Shown piece by piece: positions 45,901 to 57,000 of a stretch of DNA of 64,000 bases. A program made the position numbers and the translations under genes. Below the pieces are notes generated by a model. That model saw only the letters and a list, made by a program, of their open reading frames with translations. It was not told the DNA's origin and searched no databases. The stretch lies in contig NZ_AP024898.1 of the NCBI RefSeq assembly GCF_024529975.1, positions 496,001 to 560,000 on the forward strand. Direction: 5' to 3'. Each line of letters begins with the position of its first letter. Within the stretch, counting starts at the first letter, position 1. The DNA comes from Vibrio quintilis. Its GTDB lineage: Bacteria; Pseudomonadota; Gammaproteobacteria; Enterobacterales; Vibrionaceae.

Positions 45901-47313
45901 ATGTCCAAAAGAGAGAATTTTAAACCTTCTATGCTTGCAAAAGTTCCAAAAGATGCAATTAATCAATTTCTCTCTAAGGATAAAACGCCGGTTTCTGTTC
46001 TTTGTCTGTCCGTGCTTGTCGGGATTTTTGCCGGTTTTGTCGGTACCTATTTTGAACTGGGTGTTCACTTTGTATCCGAAACCCGGACCAAGTGGCTGAT
46101 CAGCGAAATCAGCCATGTGCTGCCTTTGTGGCTGGCTGCATTTCTGATCAGTGCTGCACTTGCATTCGTCGGTTATTACCTGGTACACAGGTTTGCTCCG
46201 GAAGCTGCCGGTTCAGGGATTCCGGAAATTGAAGGGGCAATGGATGGCATGCGCCCGGTACGGTGGTGGCGGGTTTTACCGGTCAAATTTATCGGTGGTC
46301 TGGGTGCGTTAGGCTCCGGGATGGTCTTAGGCAGAGAAGGGCCGACAGTCCAGATGGGCGGTGCAATTGGCCGGATGGTTTCTGATTTGTTCCATGTGAA
46401 GAATAATGATACGAAGCACACATTGCTGGCATCCGGTGCGGCTGGTGGTCTGGCGGCAGCATTCAATGCACCACTGGCCGGGATTTTATTTGTTGTGGAA
46501 GAGATGCGGCCGCAGTTTCGTTACTCCCTGATTTCTATCAAAGCTGTGATTATCGCTTCCGTTTCTTCCAACATCGTTTTCAGGCTCATTAACGGGCAAG
46601 ATGCGGTTATTTCAATGCCTCAGTACGATGCGCCGGAAGTCAAAACATTATGGTTATTCTTATTGCTTGGCGTGTTGTTTGGTATTTTCGGGGTGTTCTT
46701 TAACCGGCTGGTCACCTTTTTTCAGGACATCTTTGTCAAAATTCACAAGAATGACCGCAAACGTTATTTACTGGTTGGCTCGTTACTGGGCGGCTGTTTT
46801 GGTCTGACGCTGCTGTATATTCCGGAATTAACCAGCGGCGGTATTTTTCTGATCCCGATTATTACCAAAGGCGGTTACTCAGCTGAAATTCTGTTATTGC
46901 TGTTCCTGGGCCGGATTCTGACGACTATGCTGTGTTTCGGTTCAGGAGCTCCGGGCGGAATTTTTGCGCCGATGCTGGGCCTTGGAACCTTGTTTGGTTA
47001 CGCTTTCGGCTTAATTGCTGCCAGTGCCTTTCCTGAATTATCGATTGATCCGGGTACATTTGCGATTGCCGGAATGGGGGCTCTGTTTGCCGCCACGGTT
47101 CGTGCTCCGATTACCGGGATTATTCTCGTGATTGAGATGACCAATAATTATTATCTGATTTTACCTTTAATTATTACTGCACTTGGTGCGGTGGTCTTTG
47201 CGCAGTTGCTGGGCGGAGAGCCGATATACAGTCAGCTGCTGCACCGGACACTGAAAAACGATAAGTTGCGTCAGCAGGATTTACCGCCGCAGGAAAATGG
47301 GGCAGCTTCATAA
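45901..47313 (+). CDS. clcA: H+/Cl- exchange transporter ClcA
   Basis: The 470-residue protein is a CLC antiporter, used in acid resistance as an electrical shunt in enterobacteria. Selectivity motifs are seen in order: GSGIPEIE, GREGP (gating Glu), the inner-gate Glu in FVVEEMRPQFRY, and GAPGGIFAPMLGLG. GMGALFAATVRAP and IEMTNNYYLILP also match. Its many hydrophobic segments fit the 18-helix fold. I chose the ATG at 45901 (MSKRENFK); upstream in-frame starts would add 37 residues not found in E. coli ClcA. A strong terminator follows. Confidence 0.93.
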   Translation: MSKRENFKPSMLAKVPKDAINQFLSKDKTPVSVLCLSVLVGIFAGFVGTYFELGVHFVSETRTKWLISEISHVLPLWLAAFLISAALAFVGYYLVHRFAPEAAGSGIPEIEGAMDGMRPVRWWRVLPVKFIGGLGALGSGMVLGREGPTVQMGGAIGRMVSDLFHVKNNDTKHTLLASGAAGGLAAAFNAPLAGILFVVEEMRPQFRYSLISIKAVIIASVSSNIVFRLINGQDAVISMPQYDAPEVKTLWLFLLLGVLFGIFGVFFNRLVTFFQDIFVKIHKNDRKRYLLVGSLLGGCFGLTLLYIPELTSGGIFLIPIITKGGYSAEILLLLFLGRILTTMLCFGSGAPGGIFAPMLGLGTLFGYAFGLIAASAFPELSIDPGTFAIAGMGALFAATVRAPITGIILVIEMTNNYYLILPLIITALGAVVFAQLLGGEPIYSQLLHRTLKNDKLRQQDLPPQENGAAS

Positions 47314-47332
47314 CTTTATAAACGCTTTGATC

Positions 47333-47362
47333 AAAAAATCCGCCGGAATGGCGGATTTTTTT
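47333..47362. terminator. Bidirectional terminator between clcA and pstS-like gene
   Basis: AAAAAATCCGCC and GGCGGATTTTTTT form a long stem around GGAAT, with T-runs on both strands. Confidence 0.93.
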
Positions 47363-47385
47363 CATCAGACCAAATGTAAGAATGA

Positions 47386-48222
47386 TTACATTTCTTTGAT
47401 CGATGGAATATAACCGTATTCCAGTACCAAATCCCGCACATGATCTGATTTCAGATACTTAGTAAACTGATTCGTCTCTTTGCTGACTTTTTCCGGATAG
47501 TGAAGAATCAGAAAAGGTCTGGATAGCTGGTACTTGCCGTTAGAAATATTTTCCGGCGTGGCTTTGATACCTTCAAATGTTAAGGCTTTGACTGAACGAT
47601 CGACTGAGCCGGTCGAAATAAAACCGATGGCCTGTGCATTATGAGTGACCAGTGATTTCACCATGCTGTTACTATTGACGACCAGATTGTTCGGGCTGAT
47701 ATCTGAAACCAGCCGGTTATTCACCACCCGGGTTAAACCCAGCAGACTCTCAAAACTAAAGCGGGAGCCGGAAGAGGCTTCACGGGTGACAACAGCAATC
47801 TTTTGGTCGTTGCCTCCGACTGCTTTCCAGTTAGAAATCTGGCCCTTGTAGATTTTGTAAATCTGTTCCCGGGTCAGGTTTTTAATCGGATTTGCCAGGT
47901 TCACAACGATCGCCAGCCCATCATAAGCCAGCAACTGAACTTCAAGCTTACTGTCCAGTTCAATCTCGGTCATATAGCGTGAACTCATTGCCACATCGGC
48001 AACCCCTTTTTTGATCAGGGTAATACCAGCGGTAGAGCCAACACCCTGAACGGCAATATAACTGTTCGGGTGAGTCGCGTTATAATCTTCTGCCAGTACA
48101 TCCATGATTCGGGCAACTGAAGTTGAGCCGGAAACAGTAATTTCTTCGGCCGTGGCCTGAGAGGTAACAGCCGTACTGATCATTAAAGTACTGAGCAAGA
48201 GATTAAATAACAAACGCAGCAT
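47386..48222 (-). CDS. PstS-type phosphate-binding periplasmic protein
   Basis: The 278-residue product has a signal peptide (LLFNLLLSTLMISTAVTSQATA) and the phosphate-binding pattern of the Vibrio/Pseudomonas short PstS class: VSGSTSVARIMDVLAEDY, VQGVGSTAGITLIKKGVADVAMSSR and TREASSGSRFSFE. No pstCAB genes are adjacent, so it is an orphan subunit or a helper for a transporter elsewhere. The ATG at 48222 follows GGAG; an ATG four codons earlier lies within that site. A Pho-box-like element stands upstream. Confidence 0.88.
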   Translation of the reverse strand: MLRLLFNLLLSTLMISTAVTSQATAEEITVSGSTSVARIMDVLAEDYNATHPNSYIAVQGVGSTAGITLIKKGVADVAMSSRYMTEIELDSKLEVQLLAYDGLAIVVNLANPIKNLTREQIYKIYKGQISNWKAVGGNDQKIAVVTREASSGSRFSFESLLGLTRVVNNRLVSDISPNNLVVNSNSMVKSLVTHNAQAIGFISTGSVDRSVKALTFEGIKATPENISNGKYQLSRPFLILHYPEKVSKETNQFTKYLKSDHVRDLVLEYGYIPSIKEM

Positions 48223-48254
48223 AGTTGACTCCATATATTGATAGAAGAAAGCAT

Positions 48255-48286
48255 ATTATGAGTATTTGATGACACTTTTGTGACGA
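48255..48286 (-). promoter_or_regulatory. Pho-box-like promoter upstream of the PstS-type gene
   Basis: On the reverse strand CGTCACAAAAGTGTCATC holds two GTCA repeats 11 bases apart, as in PhoB sites. A CATAAT -10 element (48260-48255) follows at about the right distance. This predicts induction by phosphate starvation. Confidence 0.6.
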
Positions 48287-48452
48287 AGTCTGTGCCATGC
48301 CGTTATTTTTCAACAGATTGTCAGGATTGTTTATCGAGTTCATGCACCAGATCGTTTATACTCATTTTATTGACTATTATGCGTTTTTCGCGATTTTGTT
48401 CCGGTTTTATCCTGTGGAATCTGACGTGAACAGCGGTAACCGTCAAATGATA

Positions 48453-48548
48453 TATACCCAAGCAACCTGAAGATGCATGATTCAGCTCACGACCTGCGGG
48501 TGAGTTTGTCAGGCTCTGAGACCTGAATCTTCAGGTTGTTTGGGTACA
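48453..48548. repeat. 96-bp long-form copy of the dispersed palindromic repeat
   Basis: The left arm TATACCCAAGCAACCTGAAG is mirrored by CTTCAGGTTGTTTGGGTA at the right. Between them are CTCACGACCTGCGGGTGAG (itself a hairpin) and TTTGTCAGGCTCTGAGAC. This copy links the short palindromes to the long forms. Confidence 0.8.
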
Positions 48549-48577
48549 TCAACGTTTAATCAGAGGATAATGAAAGA

Positions 48578-48931
48578 ATGACCGTCGTCGTTAATTTACT
48601 GCAGCGTCAAATTGAGCACCGGGCGACACTCGTTTGTGAAAACCGTAATAAAGGGTTGCCGGTAGGGATTGGCAAAGCAGGGTTTGAGCCGGTAACCAAT
48701 GGTGTGAAGTTCATTTATTCTCATTACAAACTGGATTCGAGTCACTGCGATTATGCGGTTCCCGTTGCCAGAATTCAGTGGGAATCTTCATCAAGCCATT
48801 GGGTGCTTTCAGTCCCTGATGAAGTGGATAACAATATCTGGATTCCCTATCCGTATCTTGAGCGAAGTGTTGACCTGACTGCTCTTATCCGCGAAATCGA
48901 AAAAGATCCGAAATCGTTTTTCTGGTCTTAA
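48578..48931 (+). CDS. DUF3024-like protein
   Basis: The 117-residue soluble protein resembles DUF3024 members in its second half (VPVARIQWESSSSHWVLSVP, WIPYPYLERSVDLTALIREI, ending EKDPKSFFWS). No function is known to me. AGAGGA precedes the ATG. It is a single gene, with a repeat just upstream and a hairpin terminator downstream. Confidence 0.72.
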   Translation: MTVVVNLLQRQIEHRATLVCENRNKGLPVGIGKAGFEPVTNGVKFIYSHYKLDSSHCDYAVPVARIQWESSSSHWVLSVPDEVDNNIWIPYPYLERSVDLTALIREIEKDPKSFFWS

Positions 48932-48948
48932 ACACTTAACCTTCCATA

Positions 48949-48982
48949 AAAACTCACATGGCCGATGCGGTGATGTGAGTTT
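48949..48982 (+). terminator. Terminator of the DUF3024-like gene
   Basis: AAAACTCACAT and ATGTGAGTTTT form an 11-base stem with T-rich 3' arm, followed by ATCTTTT. Confidence 0.85.
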
Positions 48983-49296
48983 TATCTTTTCTGCCTTTAT
49001 TTGTGTATTCAACATGAAGTCTGCCATTCCGGTTCACCGAGTCCATTCGGTGATTTTTCAATGGTATTTTTTTCTGCCTTCGCTTAATAAATCAATCACA
49101 TATAGAAGGTGATTCTAATAAGTCAAGTCATATTTTTGTAATAATTCTTGTCATTGATTCAGGTTTTCAATAAAATAGCTGACATAACAATCAATTTATG
49201 CTGTTGATTGAGTATTAATAATTAAAAATGAATCAGTCAATCATGACTGAAATTATGAATTTCGTTTGTTTGGTGTTAGGTAGTTTTAATTAATCT
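48983..49296. other. AT-rich region upstream of the two-partner secretion locus
   Basis: No gene is seen. The stretch is AT-rich, with TTGATTGAG and TATTAATAATT near 49203-49225, which could include a promoter; no exact boxes are assigned. No strong ribosome-binding site precedes the transporter ATG. Confidence 0.45.
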
Positions 49297-50970
49297 ATGA
49301 AACTTGTCGTTTTACTGACTGGCTTGTCAGGGCTTGTGTTTTGCCCGTTGTCTGTTTTTGCTCAAAATATGTCCTCTCCGGAGGCGCCACATATTCGTTC
49401 GGAAATCGAACGGGAGCAGGCGCAACGGCTGGAGCAAATTCAGGATGCAAAGCGCGAACTTCAGCAACTTCAATCTGTCCCTGTGATTCCCCAGCCAGCC
49501 GTTGAGCAGGACAAACAGTGCTTTCCGGTGGAAAAAATCAGTTTTTCCGGGCAATCCGTGTTTAACAGGGAACAGCTTCTTGCCTTTACCGGTTTTGAGC
49601 CTGCCTGTATTGGCCTGCCACAAATTAATGAATATTTACGCCGGATAACCAACCAGTATATTGCCGCGGGTTACATGACGTCCCGTGCATTTCTGGTGCC
49701 TCAGGATCTGACGACGAAAGAGTTAAAGATACTGATTCTGGAAGGCAAGCTGGAAAGTCTGCTGTTTAATGGCAAACCGCAAAGCTTTCTTCATTTTGCG
49801 TTTCCTTTCCTGACCGGAAAAATTCTTAACCTGCGTGAAATTGAGCAGGGGCTGGATCAGGTGAACCGTTTATCCCGCTATAACGCACAAATCAAATTAC
49901 TGCCCGGTACGAAAACAGGCTTCAGCATTGTTGATATCCAAACGCAGCCCGGTCACTGGCTGAATGGTTCTCTGGGTGTGAATAATGTCGGGCAGGAATC
50001 AACTGGTGAAGAGCAGCTGAACACGACACTGAATGCTGAAAATATTATCGGTATTCTCGATCAATGGTCGCTGTCCGGCAGTAAAAGCAGTGGCTGGAGT
50101 CAGCACCATGATGCCCAAAGCCTGAGCCTGAATGTTGATATCCCGTATGGTGGCTGGAATTTGAATTACCGCACCACTTACAGCGATTACACCAACATTT
50201 TTACAAAGAATGACTTTCGTTTTGATACCAATGGCAGCACAAGCAGTCACGATCTGGCGGTGAAGTGGCTTTTTCACCGCAATGCTGTCAGCAAATCCTC
50301 TTTCACGCTGGGAATCAATCACCGGCGTGAGAAAAACTACTTCTTAAATACGCTGTTGACGACGACATCCCGCAATTTGTCATCAGCGTTCCTTTCTTTT
50401 GATTACAGCACCCGGATCGGGCGCGGCTTTTTGACCCTTTCACCCCGGCTGACACTGGGGACAGACTGGTTTGGCGGTGAAGATGACCGGCGAAAATCAC
50501 CGGGTGCGCCAAGGGCACAATTTCTCAAGCATACCCTGACGGGCAGTTATACCTGGCCGGTCAATCCTTCACTGAGCCTGACTTCAACCATTTTCGGGCA
50601 GTGGAGTGATGACACCCTGTATGGCGGTCAGCGTGTGGGGATTGGCGGGCAATATTCTGTGCGCGGCTTTAAAGATGCGTCTATCTCCGGCGACAGCGGC
50701 TACTACTGGCGAAATGATGCGATCTGGCAAATGGGGCAGTTACCTTATCTTGGGCAGATGAGCCTTCAGTGGGCAATCGACACCGGCAGTATTGTAAAGG
50801 ATAAGCGTGACCGTTTTGAACGGGGATCACTGCTCGGGACCAGCCTGGCTTTACAAACCCGCTCAGAGCACCTGAGCAGCCGTTTGTCTGTGGGGACGCC
50901 GCTCGCTTCTCCGGGCAGACTGGATGCCGATGACTATGTCCTTTATTACCAAATGTCGATGGCATTTTAG
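49297..50970 (+). CDS. TpsB outer-membrane transporter, FhaC/ShlB/CdiB family
   Basis: This Omp85-family protein secretes the large exoprotein encoded next to it. The 557-residue product has a signal peptide (residues 1-22), an N-terminal plug helix rich in Glu/Gln/Arg (IEREQAQRLEQIQDAKRELQ), two POTRA domains (about 74-225, starting CFPVEKISFSGQSVF) and a 16-strand barrel. VRGF in GIGGQYSVRGFKDAS is the loop-6 motif that reaches into the barrel. The C-terminus YYQMSMAF ends in Phe for BAM recognition. The TpsA gene starts 105 bases further. Confidence 0.92.
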   Translation: MKLVVLLTGLSGLVFCPLSVFAQNMSSPEAPHIRSEIEREQAQRLEQIQDAKRELQQLQSVPVIPQPAVEQDKQCFPVEKISFSGQSVFNREQLLAFTGFEPACIGLPQINEYLRRITNQYIAAGYMTSRAFLVPQDLTTKELKILILEGKLESLLFNGKPQSFLHFAFPFLTGKILNLREIEQGLDQVNRLSRYNAQIKLLPGTKTGFSIVDIQTQPGHWLNGSLGVNNVGQESTGEEQLNTTLNAENIIGILDQWSLSGSKSSGWSQHHDAQSLSLNVDIPYGGWNLNYRTTYSDYTNIFTKNDFRFDTNGSTSSHDLAVKWLFHRNAVSKSSFTLGINHRREKNYFLNTLLTTTSRNLSSAFLSFDYSTRIGRGFLTLSPRLTLGTDWFGGEDDRRKSPGAPRAQFLKHTLTGSYTWPVNPSLSLTSTIFGQWSDDTLYGGQRVGIGGQYSVRGFKDASISGDSGYYWRNDAIWQMGQLPYLGQMSLQWAIDTGSIVKDKRDRFERGSLLGTSLALQTRSEHLSSRLSVGTPLASPGRLDADDYVLYYQMSMAF

Positions 50971-51075
50971 TCTGGTCTGAAGCAGATCCCGGCGAAATAT
51001 AATTTAAAACGAACGGCTTAACAATTATTCCGGTTTTGTATAACGAGTGAAATTCAACAACGGCAGTACTCTGGC

Positions 51076-54000
51076 ATGAATACAATGAACAAAAATCAAA
51101 TCACCGAAAAACCCGTCTCAGTCTGGCAACGTTATCTGACTTATTTTTTGTGCGGGATGATTAATATTCAGCCGGTGCTGGCAGATGTGATAGTCGATAA
51201 CAGTCTGCACAATACATCGGTGAATGCCGCCGGGAACGGGGTTGAGGTGATAAATATCTCAACGCCAAACAGTCAGGGACTGTCTCATAACCAGTATCAG
51301 CAGTTTCATGTTGATCCGCAGGGCTTAATTCTTAATAACTCAACTGAGCAGCTGGCGCAGTCAGAGCTGGCAGGCTATCTGACCAAAAACCCGAACCTGA
51401 ACGGGCAGGCAGCCAGTGTGATTTTAAATGAAGTCACCGGTGCGACCAGCAGTCAGCTGCAAGGCTACACCGAAGTGTTCGGTCAGGAAGCGCAGGTGAT
51501 TCTGGCCAACCCTTATGGCATTACCTGTAGTGGCTGCGGATTTATCAATACACCCAGAGTAACGCTTTCGACCGGTACACCACAATTTGAGGCCGATCAG
51601 CTCAACGGGTTCAACGTCTCACAGGGCAGTGTCATTATCGATGGCTTGGGTCTGGACGGCACCCGCCAGACGTATTTCGACATCATTGCCCGTACTGTCA
51701 AACTCAATGCTGCAATTCATGCCAATGACCTGACCGTTGTAACCGGACAGAATCAGGTGAGTTATGAAACCAATCAGGTGACGGAGAAGACTGACAGTCC
51801 GGCAGATGACCAGCCTGAACTGGCGATTGATTCTTCTGCGCTTGGCGGTATGTATGCCGGGCGGATTGCACTGATCGCGACGGAAGACGGCGTTGGTGTC
51901 AACGCCGGTAATTTGTCTGCTTCAGCCGGGGAGATACAGATCAGTGCTGACGGCAAAGTTACACTCGGTGCCAGCAGTGCGAATACCAGCCTGACGGTTA
52001 CATCCACTGATGATGTCAACCTGTCAGGCAGTCAGTTTGCCAATCAGCAGGTTGCGATCAGCGGGCAGTCCGTCACGGCAACACAGGCGACGATTGCCAG
52101 CGGCAATCAGATTCAGCTTAACTCCGACACATCCGTCACACTTGATCAAAGCAAAGTGATTGCCGGTATTGATCAGTCCGGCACTGTACAGGATCAGGCA
52201 AACCTGACGATTCAGGCCGGTCAGCTGGCTGTCAATCAAAGCCAGCTGATTTCTCATGATCAGCTGACAGCAACCGCCGCAACGGTTGCGACAGACAGCG
52301 ACAGTTTAATCAGCGGAACCACGACCACACTCAATCAGCTTCAGCAGCTTTCAAATCAGGGGACACTGGCAGCATCCGGTCAGCTGAATATCAGCGGGAC
52401 ACACACCACCCTGACCGGCGAAGGTCAGGTGAATGCTACCACAGCCAATATAACCGCCGATCAGCTCACGCTGGACACGACATTCAATACCGGCACGATG
52501 ACAGCACAAGGTCAGGAAACGCTGAAAGTCACAACGCAGGGAACTGTCAGTGCAGCAAACAGCCTGACCTTGCAGGGACAGGCACTGACACAGCACGGGA
52601 CGGTGCTTTCCGGTGGCAGTGCAACCCTGACCGGTGAAACCACGGTGCTTGGCGGAAAAACGATCGCCGGTACACTGATGATCAACGGAGGGAACACAAC
52701 CGCTTCCGGGCAGGTGACAGCAACCGGACAACTGCAGCTGAATGCGACCAGCCTGGCCCTGAACGGCACGGTTCAGTCCGGCAACGATGCGCAGCTGACG
52801 GTTACAGATCAACTGACGGTCAGTGAAGACGGCCAGTTGCTGGCTAATGATCAACTGAACGTTGAGACCGGAACACTCAGCCATGCCGGTATCATTGCCG
52901 CAGGGGGTGATATCGGGATCAGCGGGGAACAGTTCGTACTTAATGGCGGTATTCAGGCTTCTGATGATGTCACTCTGAATGCTTCAAAAGACATTGTCAG
53001 TCAAAGTTATGTGGCTGCCGGTCAAAACCTGACGATGACCGCAGATTCCCTGACCAACAGCGGTCAGCTGAGCGCCGGTCAGGCAGCATTAATTCAGTTA
53101 AATGACGGACTGAATAATACCGCCGGTGGTTTAATTTCCGGCCAGAATACCGGCATCAGTGCAAAGCAAATCCAAAACAGCGGACAACTTCAGGCGCTGA
53201 CGGCAATGGGGCTGACCGCTGAAGCGCTGAATAATTCAGGCATTCTGGTTGCCAGTGATCGGCTTACCACCCTGATTAGCGGTCATACCACCAATCAGGG
53301 GCTGATCTTATCCGACGGCACCCTGAATCTGTTGACGGGCAGTCTGACGAATCAGGCAAAAATTGTCGCCAGTGAACAACTGGTGATTGCTAAAGATGGT
53401 GCATTGAATCTTAGTGACAGTGTCACAAATTCCGGTGTGATTGAATCAAAGCAAAATTCAGTCAGGATGTCTGCGTCTGAGATTGAAAATAACAATCAGA
53501 TCAGCGCCGGAAAATATATCCGGATCCGGGGTGGTCAGCTCAGCAATGAAGGCGAAATATCAGCCAAATCCAGCACGCTGGTTTCTTTGAGCGGTGCGCT
53601 GACAAACAGCAGTAGCGGCTTGATCTCCGGAAATTTAACCCATTTGAATGCCGGCAGTGTCGATAACAAAGGGCAATTGCAGGCAAAAACTGCGCTTGGT
53701 GTGTCAGGACAGACGGTTGAGAACAGCGGCGCAATGGTGGCACAAAATGATGTGACCATTTCTGCCGGAAATAAAATGACCAATACCGGCCAGGTTCTGT
53801 CCGGAAATTCTATTCACTTATATGTCGATGAACTGGATAACCAAAGCGCGGTGATTGCCAACCAGCAACTGGTGATTGCCGGGGATCTTACCGGGCATCT
53901 CAGCAGCAGCGTGGTGAACCATGGGTCGATTGAATCCCGGCAGGGGGACGCTGAGATTTCCGTCGCGCAGCTGACGAATGAAGCCGGACACCATATCATG

Positions 54001-57000
54001 GCCGGTCAGAACCTGACGATTGATTCAGAAACACTGGATAACGCCGGAGAACTGTCTGCCGCGCAGGGTAAACTTCAGTTATCAGCCACTCAGGCCGTGA
54101 TCAATCAGGATGAGGGGCTGATTTCCGGGAATTCTGTTGCACTGACAGCACCGTCACTGGAGAACCGGGGCCAGTTGCAGTCATTGTCAGATATGGAACT
54201 GACCCTCAATTCATTTGACAACACCAGCTCGCTGGTTGCATTGCGGGATCTGATCCTGCGGATTTCCGGGTCGCTGACCAACCACAGCAGTATCGCATCG
54301 GGCAATCAAATCAGCTTACTGGTCAATACACTGGAGAACAGCGGTACCGTTACAGCGGGCAGCCAGTTACTGGTGGCGAAAGATGAGAGTCAACACCGCG
54401 CGACAAGTCTCACCAATACCGGCACGATGGAATCCCAGCAGGGCGATGTACTGCTGGCAGCGGAGCAAATCACCGGTCAGGGCACTGACAGCCGGATCAC
54501 GGCAGCACAAAATCTGACACTTCAGGCGGATACGCTCAACAATGACGGAGAAATTTCTTCCGGCGCACAAACGCAGCTTACGCTCGATAGCCAGCTGACC
54601 AGCAGTGGCCTGATTTCCGGTCAGGCGATGACCATTGAGTCGGCAAACATTGATAATCAGGGCCAGTTGCAGTCGTTGACTGATATGGGGCTGACGGCGA
54701 CGGCCATCAATAATGCCGGTGTACTGGTGGCACTCAATCACATCAGCGTGCAGGCGGGTGAGTCTGTGACCAACAGCGGTCATCTGTCTGCGGGCGGTGA
54801 CATCAGCTTACTGACGGATCAGCTGGAGAATCAAGGCAACATCAAATCGACCGGTCTGCTGCTGATTGCCAAAGATGCAGAGCAGTCGCTGATGACTTCT
54901 GTGGCCAACAGTGGTGCGATGCAGTCACTGGGTGGTGATGTGATCATTGCTGCAACGGATGTGGCGAACCAGACCGCAGACAGTTCAGTCAGTGCCGCAG
55001 CAAACCTGACTGTTCAGGCCACGAACCTGACCAATGCCGGAGAAATTTCATCTCAGGAGGAAACCCGCTTAACGCTGGCTGAAAAGCTGACCAACAGTGG
55101 CCTGGTTTCCGGACAAAATACCACGATTACCGCGCCGGAAATTGAAAACGAAGGTCAGTTGCAGGCGCTGGCAGACATGGGCCTGACGGCAGACGCACTG
55201 CAAAGCTCCGGTGCGCTGATTGCGCTGAATAACCTGACGGTTCAGGTCGCCAACAGTGCCACCATCAGCAAGCTTTACGCCGGGCAGGATGCATTCGTTC
55301 TGACGCCGGATTTGACGCAGAAAGGTGACTTTATTGCCGGGCGCAATCTGCTGATTGCAGCCGACAGCGATCAAACCCCAAACCTTTATCATCATGAATC
55401 CGGTCATCTTGAAGCCCGGACCGGCAATCTGGAGATTCTTACACAAAGTAGCGTTTCACTGGGAACCGGTGAACATATGATTGCCGGAGACAATCTGACA
55501 ATTCATGCCGCAGCACTCAATAACAGCGGTGATATTTCTTCTCAGGGAACAACGGAACTGACGCTGGATGGTGAACTGAAAAATTATGCCAGTGCGCTGA
55601 TTTCCGGTCAGAGCACCCAAATCACATCAAGCCAGACGCTTAACTACGGCCAGATGCAGGCGCTTACGGATCTGACACTGACAACCGGTTCGCTGGATAA
55701 CCGGGGCGCGATGATCGGACAGCACGACCTGACTGCACAGGTTGCCGGCATGCTGACCAACCGCGGGAGTTTACTTTCAGGCCATCAGGCCAGCCTGTTT
55801 TCGGCGCAGCTGAATAACAGCGGGAAGATTGTCGCCGCGCAGGACATTGTGATGGCGAAAGATGAAACCGGCAACCGCAATGATCAGATCGTCAACAGCG
55901 GTCAGATTGAGTCTCAGTCCGGCTCTGTTTCACTGGCGACCACTCAGGCCGGTAATACCGGCAATCTCAGTGCCGGCAAAGACCTGACACTGGCAGCGGA
56001 TACGCTGACCAACCGGGGGGAAATCTCCGCAAAAGGCCAGGCCCGTCTGACGCTTGACAGCACACTGACCAATGCCAGTCCGGGGCTGATTTCCGGCGGA
56101 AGCCTGACCCTCAGTGCCAGCCAGATTCATCATACCGGTCAGTTCCAGTCACTGGCAGACCTGGGCCTGACTGCTGATTCAATGGATGGTTTCGGCGGCA
56201 TGGTGGCGATGCAGAATCTCACCATGCAGGTCCGGGGCGAGGCAAAAGTGGGCAATATTTCTGCCGGGCATAACGCCCGCCTGTTTGCTGGCCGGTTGAC
56301 TCATCGTGGCAATATTGTTACTGGCAATGATCTGGACATTGCCGGGTACAGCGGCGGCAGCCGGACCCGTTTCTCACACAGTGGCGGTAATATTGAGTCC
56401 CGCAACGGGGATGTGGATATCTTAGCCAGCGGTACGGTCAGTATTGGTTCCGGCGAAAGAATTTCAGCGGGAGATAATCTGACGATCAGAGCGAATGAAG
56501 TCAGTAACCGCGGGCAGATTGCTTCCAAAGGTCAAACCAAACTGAAACTCGACAGCAGGCTGATCAATGCTTCCGGCGGGGTCATTACCGGCAGAAACAC
56601 TGAGATTGAAGCCCGCACTATTACCAATGCCGGTTATCTGCAGGCGTTGTCAGATATGGGGTTGACGGCGGACTCGCTGGAGAGTTCCGGCGCAATGGTC
56701 GCGATGAAAAATCTGACCGTGGATGCCGGAAATACACTGACCACCACCGGACAGGTTTCTGCCGGTGGTACGGCCGCGTTGCTGGCTGATCATGTGACCA
56801 GCCGGGGCGATGTGATTGTTGGCGTGAGCCTGCTGATCGCGAAAGATCAGAGTAAGGCTGCCAGCAGCAGTATCAGCCTTGAAGGCGGGCATATCGATGC
56901 CAGCCGCGGCAGTGTTGAGATTGTGACCAGCGAAGCACTGACACTGGCATCCGGCCAGCAGCTTTCTGCCGGAACCGGGCTGAAACTGGAAGCCGCAGGG

